The notes under the pieces were generated by a model. That model was not told the DNA's origin. It worked only from the letters and a program-made list of their open reading frames with translations, and searched no databases. Shown piece after piece: positions 1 to 7,369 of a stretch of 39,366 bases of DNA. Source of the stretch: an uncultured Lachnospiraceae bacterium (GTDB lineage Bacteria > Bacillota > Clostridia > Lachnospirales > Lachnospiraceae); contig CAJUAA010000039.1 of the NCBI GenBank assembly GCA_910584205.1, positions 1 to 39,366 of the forward strand. The letters run 5' to 3'. Every line of letters starts with the position of its first letter. The stretch's first letter is position 1. A program made the translations under genes and the position numbers.

Positions 1-900
1 ATGCCGGTATACCATTAGTGATTTAATCACTGATATTTAAGCAACGCTGTACTAGTAATTGAAGAATTTATTTCCGGAATATCACTGCGTGAGATGATTG
101 ACGAGAGGACTCTCACGCTTGATTTGATTATCCGGTTCATGGGCGAATTGTGCAGCATTCTGGAAAAACTGCATTTTCTCAACCCTCCTGTCATCCACAG
201 AGACATTAAACCTTCAAATATTATGATTACGTCCTGCGGACATGCCATTTTAATTGACTTTAATGCTGCAAAGCGTTCAATCGACACAGCCGACCATGAT
301 ACGGTACTTCTTGGAACAAAAGGCTATGCTGCACCTGAACAATATGGCTTCGGCCCCTCCACTCCCCAAACCGATATCTATGCATTGGGTATTTTATTAA
401 AAGAACTTTCCCATGCCCTGCCTGTTCCGACAACTATATTTGATGCCATCATCAGCAAATGTACCGAGATGAATCCGGCTGACAGGATGAAAACCATACA
501 GGAGCTGAAGGCCGAAATCGAGAAATTGCAGAACTGCAGCAACGATAACCACAATACAGTGAGTACGCCGCTGAAAAATTTTATCCCGCCTGGTTTCAGG
601 ACAAGAACTCCGTGGAAAATGCTGACTGCATGTGTCGGATATTTATTTATCTTTTGGGCGAGTCTTACAATGGAAATACAAGATGCAACGGTTTTTCATC
701 TCTGGCTGGAGAGAATCACTGCTTTATTCATAATGCTTTCTTTTGTCTTTTGCTGTTTTAACTACTGCAATATCCGTCGATTGATTCCCCTGTGCGAGAA
801 TAAACGCATGCTGATTCGCTGGTCAGGTGTGCTGATTTTATATTTCGCAGTTGCTTTTTTGCTGTTATTGATCATGTTTCTGTTGGAATCCATCTTTTGA
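1..900 (+). pseudogene. Decayed membrane-bound Ser/Thr protein kinase, 5' end off window
   Basis: Seen: an open frame from about 34 to 900 encodes the C-terminal part of a Hanks-type kinase. It has catalytic loop HRDIKPSN, a DFN in place of DFG (metal-binding Asp kept), and GTKGYAAPEQYG as activation/APE segment, followed by three hydrophobic helices near the C-terminus. The ATP-binding N-lobe is missing in this frame because stops occur at 16, 19 and 31. A neighbouring frame (2-52) reads like the preceding kinase strand, ISDLITDI then a TAA at 38-40 then ATLY, and joins the main frame at about 52 (VIEEFISG). This implies one nonsense change plus a one-base loss. Inference: a pseudogene of a cytoplasmic kinase with a membrane tail. 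A start at ATG 94 would give a 268-residue protein without a P-loop, so activity is unlikely. The DFN variant occurs in other Firmicutes kinases. Confidence 0.7.
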
Positions 901-939
901 CTTCTGTTTTTTCATTGTAACACACTTTTTTCTTTTTCG

Positions 940-960
940 TTGCCACCGTTATGGTGGCAA
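940..960. other. Perfect 8-bp inverted repeat after the kinase remnant
   Basis: Arms TTGCCACC (940-947) and GGTGGCAA (953-960) enclose a 5-base loop, 40 bases after the kinase stop. It is followed by a loose T-rich stretch. It could be a weak terminator for the kinase transcript; the tail is not a clean T-run, so this is uncertain. Confidence 0.35.
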
Positions 961-1019
961 TTTGAATTTTAAAATGAAGGAAATATTGACAGAATTATGT
1001 CGGATCAATAAGATCAATA

Positions 1020-1055
1020 CAGAGAAAAACAGGAGCATTAAAAAAACTCCTGTTT
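1020..1055 (-). terminator. Rho-independent terminator of the 1055-1567 gene
   Basis: Perfect 9-bp arms AAACAGGAG (1027-1035) and CTCCTGTTT (1047-1055) with an 11-base loop. On the minus strand the stem is followed by a T-rich tail. It begins at the stop codon of the minus-strand gene, which supports that gene and its strand. Confidence 0.7.
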
Positions 1056-1567
1056 CATCCGTTATTCCATTTTGTTATATCTTCGATGAATACCCCGTTT
1101 CGTTCCATATATTCATAAGCAAACGCAGCGTCTTTTTCAAAGAGAAAGGAAGAGGAAGGAATGATGCAGAACGGCTCAGTCTGCGGTTTCGTGCCTCCTG
1201 CTATTTCCCCCGCCGATGGAGAAACATCGGAAAGCTCCCATCCTGTCTGGATTGCCAGCAGATCCGTGCCCGCCCACATCTTTTTTGCAACGGATTTCAG
1301 CAGCTCCATTCTTTCGAGCTTTCCCTGCACCGAACAGGCTGCTCTGTTTTCTTCCGTGTAAACCCACAAATTACCTTCCGGAACAATCAACTCAAAAGAA
1401 AATACAGGTGTTCTTCTGTGGTTCATAATGAATAACCTGGAATCGTCTTCAAATCCCCAATATCCACTCTTAAATACAGGTCCGCAATGGATCAGGGTTT
1501 TGCAAAAAGCGCCGACCGCATTTCGGCTTTTATTCAATTCAAATGTTAATGAAAAATATGCCGGCAT
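1055..1567 (-). CDS. Hypothetical protein, 170 aa
   Basis: I do not recognise a family. The 170-residue product is soluble, with no signal peptide or membrane segment and several aromatic patches (KSGYWGFEDD, KKMWAGTDLL, ELIVPEGNLWVY). Coding is supported by a good ribosome binding site (GAGG, 8 bases before ATG 1567) and a strong terminator at the stop codon. A 44-codon open frame (1577-1711) ends 9 bases upstream and may be translated with it. The opposite strand also carries long open frames here, but they lack these signals. Function unknown. Confidence 0.6.
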   Translation of the reverse strand: MPAYFSLTFELNKSRNAVGAFCKTLIHCGPVFKSGYWGFEDDSRLFIMNHRRTPVFSFELIVPEGNLWVYTEENRAACSVQGKLERMELLKSVAKKMWAGTDLLAIQTGWELSDVSPSAGEIAGGTKPQTEPFCIIPSSSFLFEKDAAFAYEYMERNGVFIEDITKWNNG

Positions 1568-1576
1568 ATTAAAACC

Positions 1577-1711
1577 TCACAATCTCCCTTCTTCCCTGTT
1601 CTGCAGTTGTCTTGAGACAGGATCAATCTGGCGCACCAGACAATGTGAACCGGAATTCCAGATCAAAATGCGGTTCCGGGAATCCCGGCGCGCCGTACGG
1701 GCATGGTTCAT
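1577..1711 (-). CDS. Possible small ORF, 44 aa, upstream of the 170-aa gene
   Basis: ATG at 1711, stop at 1577. The basic product contains RRDSRNRILIWNS and LVRQIDPVSRQLQNREEGR, which has the look of a conserved short protein rather than random frame. A GGAG lies about 15 bases upstream of the ATG, farther than ideal. The stop is 9 bases from the next gene's start and the next gene's binding site overlaps the stop (TGTGAGG), which suggests translational coupling. It might instead be an N-terminal part of the downstream gene separated by a stop. No function is proposed. Confidence 0.35.
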   Translation of the reverse strand: MNHARTARRDSRNRILIWNSGSHCLVRQIDPVSRQLQNREEGRL

Positions 1712-1731
1712 GGCAACACTGACCCGCTCCT

Positions 1732-2337
1732 TCAGCACTTCCACACCATATGCAGATATTCCGCTCCATCCTTCTGTATGATTTCGTACTCTGCAAATCC
1801 AAGCCCTCCGGCTGTCCGAACCGAAGCCTGATTCCTTCTGTCCGCCAGCACATGGACCTCCGCAAGATCCAGCACCTCTGCGGCGTAGTCAAGAATCGCC
1901 CGTCCGCATTCCAGAGCATAGCTTCTCCTCTGCCGGTCCGGCGCGATCATATAGCCCAGCTCCACGCCTTCATCCAGAAGCTTTGACAGAAACAGGCCTG
2001 CTTGGCCCACAATCACGCCGCTTTCCCGCTCCAGCACCGTCCACAGGCCAAAATCATGGAACGCATACATGTGGTGAATGTACGCCTCCATAAATTTCAT
2101 CTCTTCCTCAAGCGTCGGCTGCACAGGCTCCATATATGCTCCCATCCCCTGTTTCCGCCTCATCTCATAGAGCGCCGGCACATCCTCCATGACGGTTTCC
2201 CGGATCAAAAGCCGCTCTGTCTCCGCAATTGTTACCGGAATTCCCGCTTTCCTGCACCGGTCCCGCTCTGCAAACGCCGGGTCCAGATCCAGTTCGCTCC
2301 ACACCTCATCTTTCATCACTGTTCTTTTGTTTTCCAT
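1732..2337 (-). CDS. GNAT-family N-acetyltransferase (RimJ/RimL-like)
   Basis: 201 residues. After a 35-residue charged N-terminal extension comes a typical Acetyltransf_3 domain: TERLLIRETVMEDVPALYEM (start of beta1/alpha1), GLWTVLERESGVIVGQAGL (beta strands), VELGYMIAPDRQRRSYALEC (acetyl-CoA pyrophosphate loop) and ASVRTAGGLGFAEYEI (a variant of the usual N-x-x-S-x-x-x-xxk-GF segment). Family members transfer acetyl from acetyl-CoA to an amine, often a protein N-terminus or a small molecule; the substrate here cannot be told. The start ATG follows GAAGGA at about 10 bases. It stands alone on the minus strand, 53 bases after the next minus-strand gene. Confidence 0.85.
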   Translation of the reverse strand: MENKRTVMKDEVWSELDLDPAFAERDRCRKAGIPVTIAETERLLIRETVMEDVPALYEMRRKQGMGAYMEPVQPTLEEEMKFMEAYIHHMYAFHDFGLWTVLERESGVIVGQAGLFLSKLLDEGVELGYMIAPDRQRRSYALECGRAILDYAAEVLDLAEVHVLADRRNQASVRTAGGLGFAEYEIIQKDGAEYLHMVWKC

Positions 2338-2390
2338 TCATTCAGGTCCTTCTCCATATCGATTCTGCCTTTACAGCTTCCCTGCTGTTT

Positions 2391-2990
2391 TCAATCCCAG
2401 CAGCCGCAGGAAACAACCAGCAGCACGTTACGTTTGATTGCCAGATATTCTGCATCGCCATTGTACCAGCCTCCAAGTTCAATCACCTTTGCATTCTCAG
2501 TCAAATCCAGAAATGGTTTTTGAACAGAAACCGAAACTTTGCTTACGTTTGCAAAATATTGAATTTCCTTTGCAAGATACGTCCAGTCTCTTTGTATCAG
2601 CCTCGTTTCTTTGAATGCAGTATACTCTTTGCACAACGCCCTCATACCAGTCTCTTTTAAACAGTGTCTTCTCTCCTCCTGAGATATCTCCCAGAATCCC
2701 GGCTCCCATTCTTCATAATGCGCCATGTCAGACAAAACCGTCCGCACATATGCGTCCTCCACATGGTGCAGTACCAGATAATCCTGAGGAAATCGATAGA
2801 CCTCAATCTGCATGCCAAGCGGATAGGTATGACGCCACTCCTCATGTTGTTCCTCTACATCCAGCCAGTCCAGTTTTTCCGCAACAGATGAAAAAACATC
2901 ATAATCCAATATAATTCTTCTCAACCGCTCCACAACCTGTTCCATGAAATATTTTGCGCAGTCCACACTTTTCAAGCTGTTTTCTTCCAT
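2391..2990 (-). CDS. Hypothetical protein, 199 aa
   Basis: I do not recognise a family. The 199-residue acidic, soluble product has an N-terminal helical, charged half (KYFMEQVVERLRRII) and an aromatic C-terminal end (ELGGWYNGDAEYLAI, then VLLVVSCGCWD). There is no signal peptide and no membrane helix. Coding is supported by a good sigma-A promoter 60-100 bases upstream (TTGACA, 18 bases, TAAAAT at 3058-3087) on the same strand. The GNAT gene follows 53 bases downstream and may be co-transcribed. The C-terminal aromatic pattern is loosely like some immunity or SMI1-type proteins, but I would not assign it. Confidence 0.6.
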   Translation of the reverse strand: MEENSLKSVDCAKYFMEQVVERLRRIILDYDVFSSVAEKLDWLDVEEQHEEWRHTYPLGMQIEVYRFPQDYLVLHHVEDAYVRTVLSDMAHYEEWEPGFWEISQEERRHCLKETGMRALCKEYTAFKETRLIQRDWTYLAKEIQYFANVSKVSVSVQKPFLDLTENAKVIELGGWYNGDAEYLAIKRNVLLVVSCGCWD

Positions 2991-3057
2991 ATCGATCCCT
3001 CAATTTCCGAAATAAAAGTATTCTTTTGCATTCTCAAGCGTTCCATCTGTTTGTACC

Positions 3058-3087
3058 ATTTTATTCTTGAACGGATGCACCTGTCAA
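3058..3087 (-). promoter_or_regulatory. Sigma-A promoter for the 2391-2990 gene
   Basis: Minus strand: -35 TTGACA (3082-3087), an 18-base spacer, -10 TAAAAT (3058-3063). The predicted start is near 3050, giving a leader of about 60 bases. Confidence 0.6.
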
Positions 3088-3149
3088 TAAAAATAGCCAT
3101 ACTGTTCTGTTTATGGTAAAATATGTTTGGTAAAAACCGACTCGTATTC

Positions 3150-3227
3150 TATTCATAAAATTTATTTTGTATTTGAAACTGCTACAAATGCATATGAAAT
3201 GGCTCATAAACCAACTCTTTATGAATA
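3150..3227. repeat. 10-bp perfect inverted repeat in AT-rich gap 3001-3311
   Basis: TATTCATAAA (3150-3159) and its exact complement TTTATGAATA (3218-3227), 58 bases apart. Apart from this pair and the promoter at 3058-3087, the 310-base gap 3001-3311 is AT-rich and shows no gene. The repeat lies downstream of the 501-residue gene and could be part of a mobile-element end or chance in AT-rich DNA. Confidence 0.4.
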
Positions 3228-3311
3228 CAGGAATTTAATACTGTTAATACAGATTAGGCCACTTATAAACGATTTTCTACGCAAAATGGCAAAATTTTAG
3301 CTATAGAAAAA

Positions 3312-4817
3312 TTAAAACGTAAGTGCAGGAACAAGAATGAGATTTTTTACCGTTAATCCAGCAGCGATAATCTCTTTCCCGAGAGCAGTAATCAAGTATT
3401 TATAGGAGCCCGGGATCCTTTCAATCAGTCCATGAACTTTCAGCCGTTTAAAGATTCTTGTCATTGCAGACGGAGTAATCTCCGGAAGATGCCTGCGGAT
3501 ATTCTTCCCCTGCATCCCGAAGGTCATGTATTCTCCCCCGCTGATGGCTTCCAGTACGGACAGATCACGGGAATCAAAAAAGTTGAACCCGCGATAAGAA
3601 CGTTCCTTTTCTTTCTGAGAACGGCTGACATCATCCAGTTTCTTTCTGCCACTGCTGTGGTCATCAAAGGCAGAGATGAACTCAAGGTAGCGATAGTTCG
3701 CAGATTTCAGGATCGTGAACAGCTGATACAGGCTGTAGATGCTCTTCTTTAAAGGAGCCTTCCGGACATCGGAAGTTCCATCCCTGTGCCGGACTTCCCG
3801 TTTCACACGGAATGTACTGATATCATTACAGGTGCTTTCGATCCGCAGTACACGGCCGAATTTGTCATACATTTTGATAGATACATCACCCATATGGTGT
3901 TTGATCCTCGTGCCGAGGATGCGCTGGTTGTAATTCGTACCAATCTCCTTGGTGCAGTTATAAGTAATACGTTGTCCAAGGAAAGTGGCAATGTTGTCTG
4001 GTTTCACAGTGAAGATCGCGGTGCGGATGATCTCATCATAAAGGGGCTCGAGATACTCTGGTTTGCGAAACATAATGTCAGTCGCACATTCAATCTGCTG
4101 GACTGTCCATGTATAGCCAAGGCCAAGGGACTCAGGGACAGGACTATAGCGCCTGGCAAAAACATCGAGAACCTTATGAAGGCCTTCTGGGTTGATGCGG
4201 TCAGAAAGTTTCTGTGCAGTCTCTATATCGGAGATTTCAAGGAATGCATTATCCTGCATCCGGTAGGCGATCTGCTTTTTATCAAGTTTATGAGCAAGCA
4301 GATTATGGCCGTTCATATAAAACTGAAGCCGGAATGGGGGCCATGTGGGAACGCGAAGATAGCAAAGCCCAAGTTCTTTATCAATGAAATAGAAATAATA
4401 ATGGAGACATTTACTCTGGTCAAATTTCAGGAACGTTTTTCCGGTTGTTTTGTCGTGCCAGGGTTTGTAAGTATTACAGCATTCCATCGCGGAGAAAATA
4501 TGGACCAAACCTTCTGTGACCCCTGTATCAGAAATAATTTCCTGAATACGGTCGTCTTTGCGGAAAGCATGGAGTTTCCGGATGAATTCAATTTCAATCC
4601 CGTTCTCCTGCGCAATTTTTTCAGCATTCTGACGGACCTGTTCTGTAAGGGGTTGGGAAAAACTGGGGTAATCAAAAATCCGGATACCATTGAGTTTCAT
4701 ATAGGTGGTCATAGCTTCAGCATGGCTCCAGTTTGGGATATATCCCTGGATGATTATGCGGTCATAACAGGTAATGATACCATAAATCTTATTGGTGTAT
4801 TTATCTGTAAGTAACAT
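3312..4817 (-). CDS. Uncharacterised 501-aa protein of a widespread family; C-terminal winged-helix-like region
   Basis: Residues about 1-330 form the family core, with TCYDRIIIQGYIP, KCLHYYFYFIDKELG, VPTWPPFRLQFYMNGH, QIAYRMQDNAFLEI and NQRILGTRIKHHMGDVSIKM. The last 90 residues look like a winged helix (EITPSAMTRIFKRLKVHGLI), which may be why relatives get a MarR-like label. From memory, homologues sharing the order 'CHLYYYF-D...L.T.FPF....NG...L' occur in very distant phyla, often several per genome. That fits a selfish or mobile gene, but no catalytic triad is obvious to me. The binding site GGGGGG lies 9 bases before the ATG. The surrounding DNA is AT-rich and accessory. I found no clear terminal inverted repeats or target duplication. 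Function unknown; a transposase-like or DNA-binding role is inference. Confidence 0.75.
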   Translation of the reverse strand: MLLTDKYTNKIYGIITCYDRIIIQGYIPNWSHAEAMTTYMKLNGIRIFDYPSFSQPLTEQVRQNAEKIAQENGIEIEFIRKLHAFRKDDRIQEIISDTGVTEGLVHIFSAMECCNTYKPWHDKTTGKTFLKFDQSKCLHYYFYFIDKELGLCYLRVPTWPPFRLQFYMNGHNLLAHKLDKKQIAYRMQDNAFLEISDIETAQKLSDRINPEGLHKVLDVFARRYSPVPESLGLGYTWTVQQIECATDIMFRKPEYLEPLYDEIIRTAIFTVKPDNIATFLGQRITYNCTKEIGTNYNQRILGTRIKHHMGDVSIKMYDKFGRVLRIESTCNDISTFRVKREVRHRDGTSDVRKAPLKKSIYSLYQLFTILKSANYRYLEFISAFDDHSSGRKKLDDVSRSQKEKERSYRGFNFFDSRDLSVLEAISGGEYMTFGMQGKNIRRHLPEITPSAMTRIFKRLKVHGLIERIPGSYKYLITALGKEIIAAGLTVKNLILVPALTF

Positions 4818-4906
4818 GATGGAACCCCCCTTTTTCTTTAGAATAACACAAAGGGGAAAAATATAAAATAAACTTTTCCGGTTTATCCGGGTTAGGAGAT
4901 ATCAGA

Positions 4907-5971
4907 ATGACCACAGCAGAAATACTTGATAAGATAACCCCCTGCAATACAGAAAAGCCATATATTTTTATCAGCTACAGCGATAGAGACAGAGAATTGG
5001 TCTGGCAGGATGTACTCACGCTTCAGGAATATGGTTATAATATATGGCTGGATCAGAAAAATTTGGATATAACTAAAAATTCGTGGAAAGATGACACTCT
5101 CAATTCCATCTCTGATATTGACTGCCAACTGGTTGTTTTTTATGTCAGTAAAAATTCCCTTGTCAGCGAAAACTGTCTGAAAGAACTCCGCCACACGATA
5201 AACGATGAAACAACAGATATTCATTTTGGTCCAGTAAAATTCATTGCCATAGATGCACAAAATATTGGAAATATCGTGGAATTTTCGGCACAACTTCATA
5301 AAGATGTGTTGAACAGTTCCGAAGAAAAAATATGCAGACAGCAAAAAGCACGCACATTGTCCAGATTTATTAAAGAATTTTTCAACAGTAACAATGAACG
5401 CGTCCGCATTCATTATAAAAATGAAGAAAATCGAAAAAGTGATTACTACACAGACATTATGGCATCTTTTCCAGATAACACAAAATCCTGCCAGTCTGCT
5501 TCTGAAAAACAGATGAACGAGAAAACATCAAATACTTCTCAGCCAGATTTGAAAGAAATTCAATATTCTGATGGCATTTACAAAGGGGAAATTGTCAACG
5601 GGAAAAGACATGGCTATGGAATCTATACCTGGAATAATGGCGATGTCTATGAGGGCGATTGGGTAGATGACAAGCGGCATGGACATGGCAAACAATCTTA
5701 TCATAATGGATACACTTATATTGGTGAATGGAAAGATGATAAGCGGCATGGACACGGAAGATGCTTTATCTACGCTGAGGACTCTTATTGGGATGATGTT
5801 GTTGATGACTTTGTTGATAATTTCGTTGAAGAATATTATGATGGCGAATGGAGAAATGACAAATTTGATGGACAGGGCATACTTTCTGATCGAACTGGAA
5901 AAATCTATAATGGGAAATGGAAAGATGGCAAATATTGTGAGAACGACACGCCTAATCAATTATGGCACTAA
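4907..5971 (+). CDS. TIR domain - MORN repeat fusion protein
   Basis: 354 residues. Residues 18-125 are a TIR domain: FISYSDRDRE (21-30), IWLDQKNLD (46-54), and SENCLKEL (87-94), where Glu93 fits the catalytic Glu of bacterial TIR NADases. A charged linker (125-220) follows. Residues 221-343 hold about five MORN repeats of the type YxGxWxxxKxHGxG (226, 248, 271, 311, 334), the last partial. A 20-residue acidic insert (290-310) splits the third and fourth. MORN repeats often bind lipids or proteins, and bacterial TIR domains cleave NAD+ or make cyclic signals. So a membrane- or partner-sensing NAD-depleting effector is plausible inference. Start: AGGAG 8 bases before the ATG. No partner gene is adjacent; the 501-aa gene is divergent and the cyclophilin has its own promoter. 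The region is AT-rich and likely acquired. Confidence 0.9.
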   Translation: MTTAEILDKITPCNTEKPYIFISYSDRDRELVWQDVLTLQEYGYNIWLDQKNLDITKNSWKDDTLNSISDIDCQLVVFYVSKNSLVSENCLKELRHTINDETTDIHFGPVKFIAIDAQNIGNIVEFSAQLHKDVLNSSEEKICRQQKARTLSRFIKEFFNSNNERVRIHYKNEENRKSDYYTDIMASFPDNTKSCQSASEKQMNEKTSNTSQPDLKEIQYSDGIYKGEIVNGKRHGYGIYTWNNGDVYEGDWVDDKRHGHGKQSYHNGYTYIGEWKDDKRHGHGRCFIYAEDSYWDDVVDDFVDNFVEEYYDGEWRNDKFDGQGILSDRTGKIYNGKWKDGKYCENDTPNQLWH

Positions 5972-5994
5972 AATTAAACCCAAAAATGATTTCC

Positions 5995-6023
5995 TTTACA
6001 GAATCTGTTTTTCCCATTAAAAT
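5995..6023 (+). promoter_or_regulatory. Sigma-A promoter for the cyclophilin gene
   Basis: -35 TTTACA (5995-6000), 17-base spacer, -10 TAAAAT (6018-6023). Transcription would start near 6030, 34 bases before the ATG at 6064. It separates the cyclophilin from the TIR-MORN gene. Confidence 0.6.
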
Positions 6024-6063
6024 GTTGTAAGAAATGCAATATTTAAAAAAAGGAGAAATACAG

Positions 6064-6585
6064 ATGGCACAGAATCCAGTGATTACAATCGAAATGGAAG
6101 ACGGCAGCATCATCAAGGCGGAGCTCTACCCGGAGATCGCCCCCAACACAGTCAATAACTTTTTGAGCCTGGTGCAGAAGGGCTTCTACAACGGCCTGAT
6201 CTTTCACCGGGTCATTGAAGACTTTATGATCCAAGGCGGCTGCCCGGAGGGAAGTGGCATGGGCGGCCCCGGCTACTCCATCAAAGGAGAATTTACCCAG
6301 AACCGTTTTAAAAATGATCTGAAGCACACGGAGGGCGTCCTGTCCATGGCAAGAGCCATGCATCCCGACAGCGCCGGAAGCCAGTTCTTCATCATGCAGA
6401 AAAATTCCCCGCATCTGGACGGCGGCTACGCCGCTTTCGGAAAAGTAATCAAGGGAATGGATGTGGTAAACAAAATCGCAGAAGTGGATGTAGACTATAA
6501 CGACCGGCCCATCGTACCGCAGGTCATCAAATCCATGACTGCCGAAACTTTCGGCGCCGAATATCCGGAGCCGGAAAAGCTTTAG
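6064..6585 (+). CDS. Peptidyl-prolyl cis-trans isomerase, cyclophilin type
   Basis: 173 residues, a single cytoplasmic cyclophilin domain with no signal peptide. Conserved pieces are FHRVIEDFMIQGG (catalytic Arg, Phe, Gln), GVLSMARAMHPDSAGSQFFI and HLDGGYAAFGKVIKGMDVV. It speeds cis-trans isomerisation of X-Pro bonds during protein folding. The ATG at 6064 was chosen over the in-frame ATG at 6034 because AAAGGAG lies 8 bases before it. It has its own promoter upstream and a strong hairpin downstream, so it is a single-gene unit. Confidence 0.95.
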   Translation: MAQNPVITIEMEDGSIIKAELYPEIAPNTVNNFLSLVQKGFYNGLIFHRVIEDFMIQGGCPEGSGMGGPGYSIKGEFTQNRFKNDLKHTEGVLSMARAMHPDSAGSQFFIMQKNSPHLDGGYAAFGKVIKGMDVVNKIAEVDVDYNDRPIVPQVIKSMTAETFGAEYPEPEKL

Positions 6586-6602
6586 AGACTGTCACAAAAT
6601 AT

Positions 6603-6643
6603 GCCCGTGCACGCGTGCTGAACACACGCAGGCACGGGCTTCT
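6603..6643. terminator. Strong bidirectional terminator hairpin
   Basis: Two stacked stems: outer GCCCGTGC (6603-6610) with GCACGGGC (6632-6639), inner GCGTG (6613-6617) with CACGC (6625-6629). It is followed by TTCTT on the plus strand and ATATTTTG on the minus strand. It ends the cyclophilin transcript and also lies just after the restored end of the minus-strand gene at 6687. Confidence 0.65.
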
Positions 6644-6686
6644 TGCAGCAGCCTCTTCCGTATTTATCCCACTCCCATCACCCGGT

Positions 6687-7349
6687 TCATCCAGTTTTTT
6701 CAAAATCTTCGTCAACCTTTGGAACCGCGCCATAAGCTTTGCCGGACAGCCTGTCAAATGCGGCATAGGTATTGAAGAAAAGCGCCTGATGCTCTCTGCA
6801 CCTGTAATACTTCTCAAACCAGGAACTGTCCACCCTCCGGTTCAGAACATACCGGAAAAGACGGGAATGTATTTTTTTACCGCTTCATACCGGTCTCCAA
6901 ACTCCAGATGGACTGATTCCCCATACATTCTTCTGTCTCCGATCTGAAAGGAAAGATAATCCCTCTGACTGTCATCAGTCAGCTTCACATGCGGAGCCGC
7001 AATGTTTTTCTGAAACAATACCAGCCTCAGAAAGTCATCCACTGCCTGTACGTATCGAAAAATATCCTCCGGACATTTTTCCGTCCCATATTCCAGCACA
7101 ATTCTGGGATTGTACGGCTCAAATTCCGGATTCTGCTGCGCGTGATAGATCCGGTTTCCGTAAAATGTAATAACAAGTTCTCCCATGTCAAAAGAATCTG
7201 AAATGATATCCCCTTCCTGGTTTCCATATCCGCACATCAGTTTGATCAATGTAGGAGACGTATATTCCAGCCTTCTGCAGTCTGCAAATGCCGGTCCAAA
7301 CGGTTCTTCCTTCCAGCGTCCCATTCGTAATTCGTCCAAAAAAAGTCAT
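6687..7349 (-). pseudogene. Hypothetical gene interrupted by two homopolymer frameshifts
   Basis: Seen: ATG 7349-7347 has a strong binding site (AGGAGG, 5 bases), but a run of seven T (minus strand, 7338-7344) throws it out of frame. With six T it reads MTFLDELRMGRWKEEP and joins the long open frame. That frame stops at 6842, yet a second frame continues as coding-like sequence (VLNRRVDSSWFEKYYRCREH) to a stop at 6687. Adding one A to the seven-A run (6872-6878) joins them smoothly. The restored product is about 220 residues, soluble, acidic, of unknown family. It follows the PH-domain gene by 20 bases on the same strand. The two shifts may be real decay, phase-variation-like tracts, or sequencing errors in homopolymers. 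Confidence 0.65.
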
Positions 7350-7369
7350 CCGATCCTCCTGCCTCCTTT

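Noticed and set aside
940..960. Inverted repeat as an insertion-sequence end
   Set aside because: No matching partner elsewhere in the window; it is better read as a hairpin after the kinase remnant.
3786..4814. Plus-strand open frame of 342 codons opposite the 501-aa gene
   Set aside because: Antisense shadow; the minus-strand protein carries the family motifs.
3001..4906. Complete insertion sequence around the 501-aa gene
   Set aside because: I searched both flanks by eye for terminal inverted repeats and a target duplication and found none convincing.
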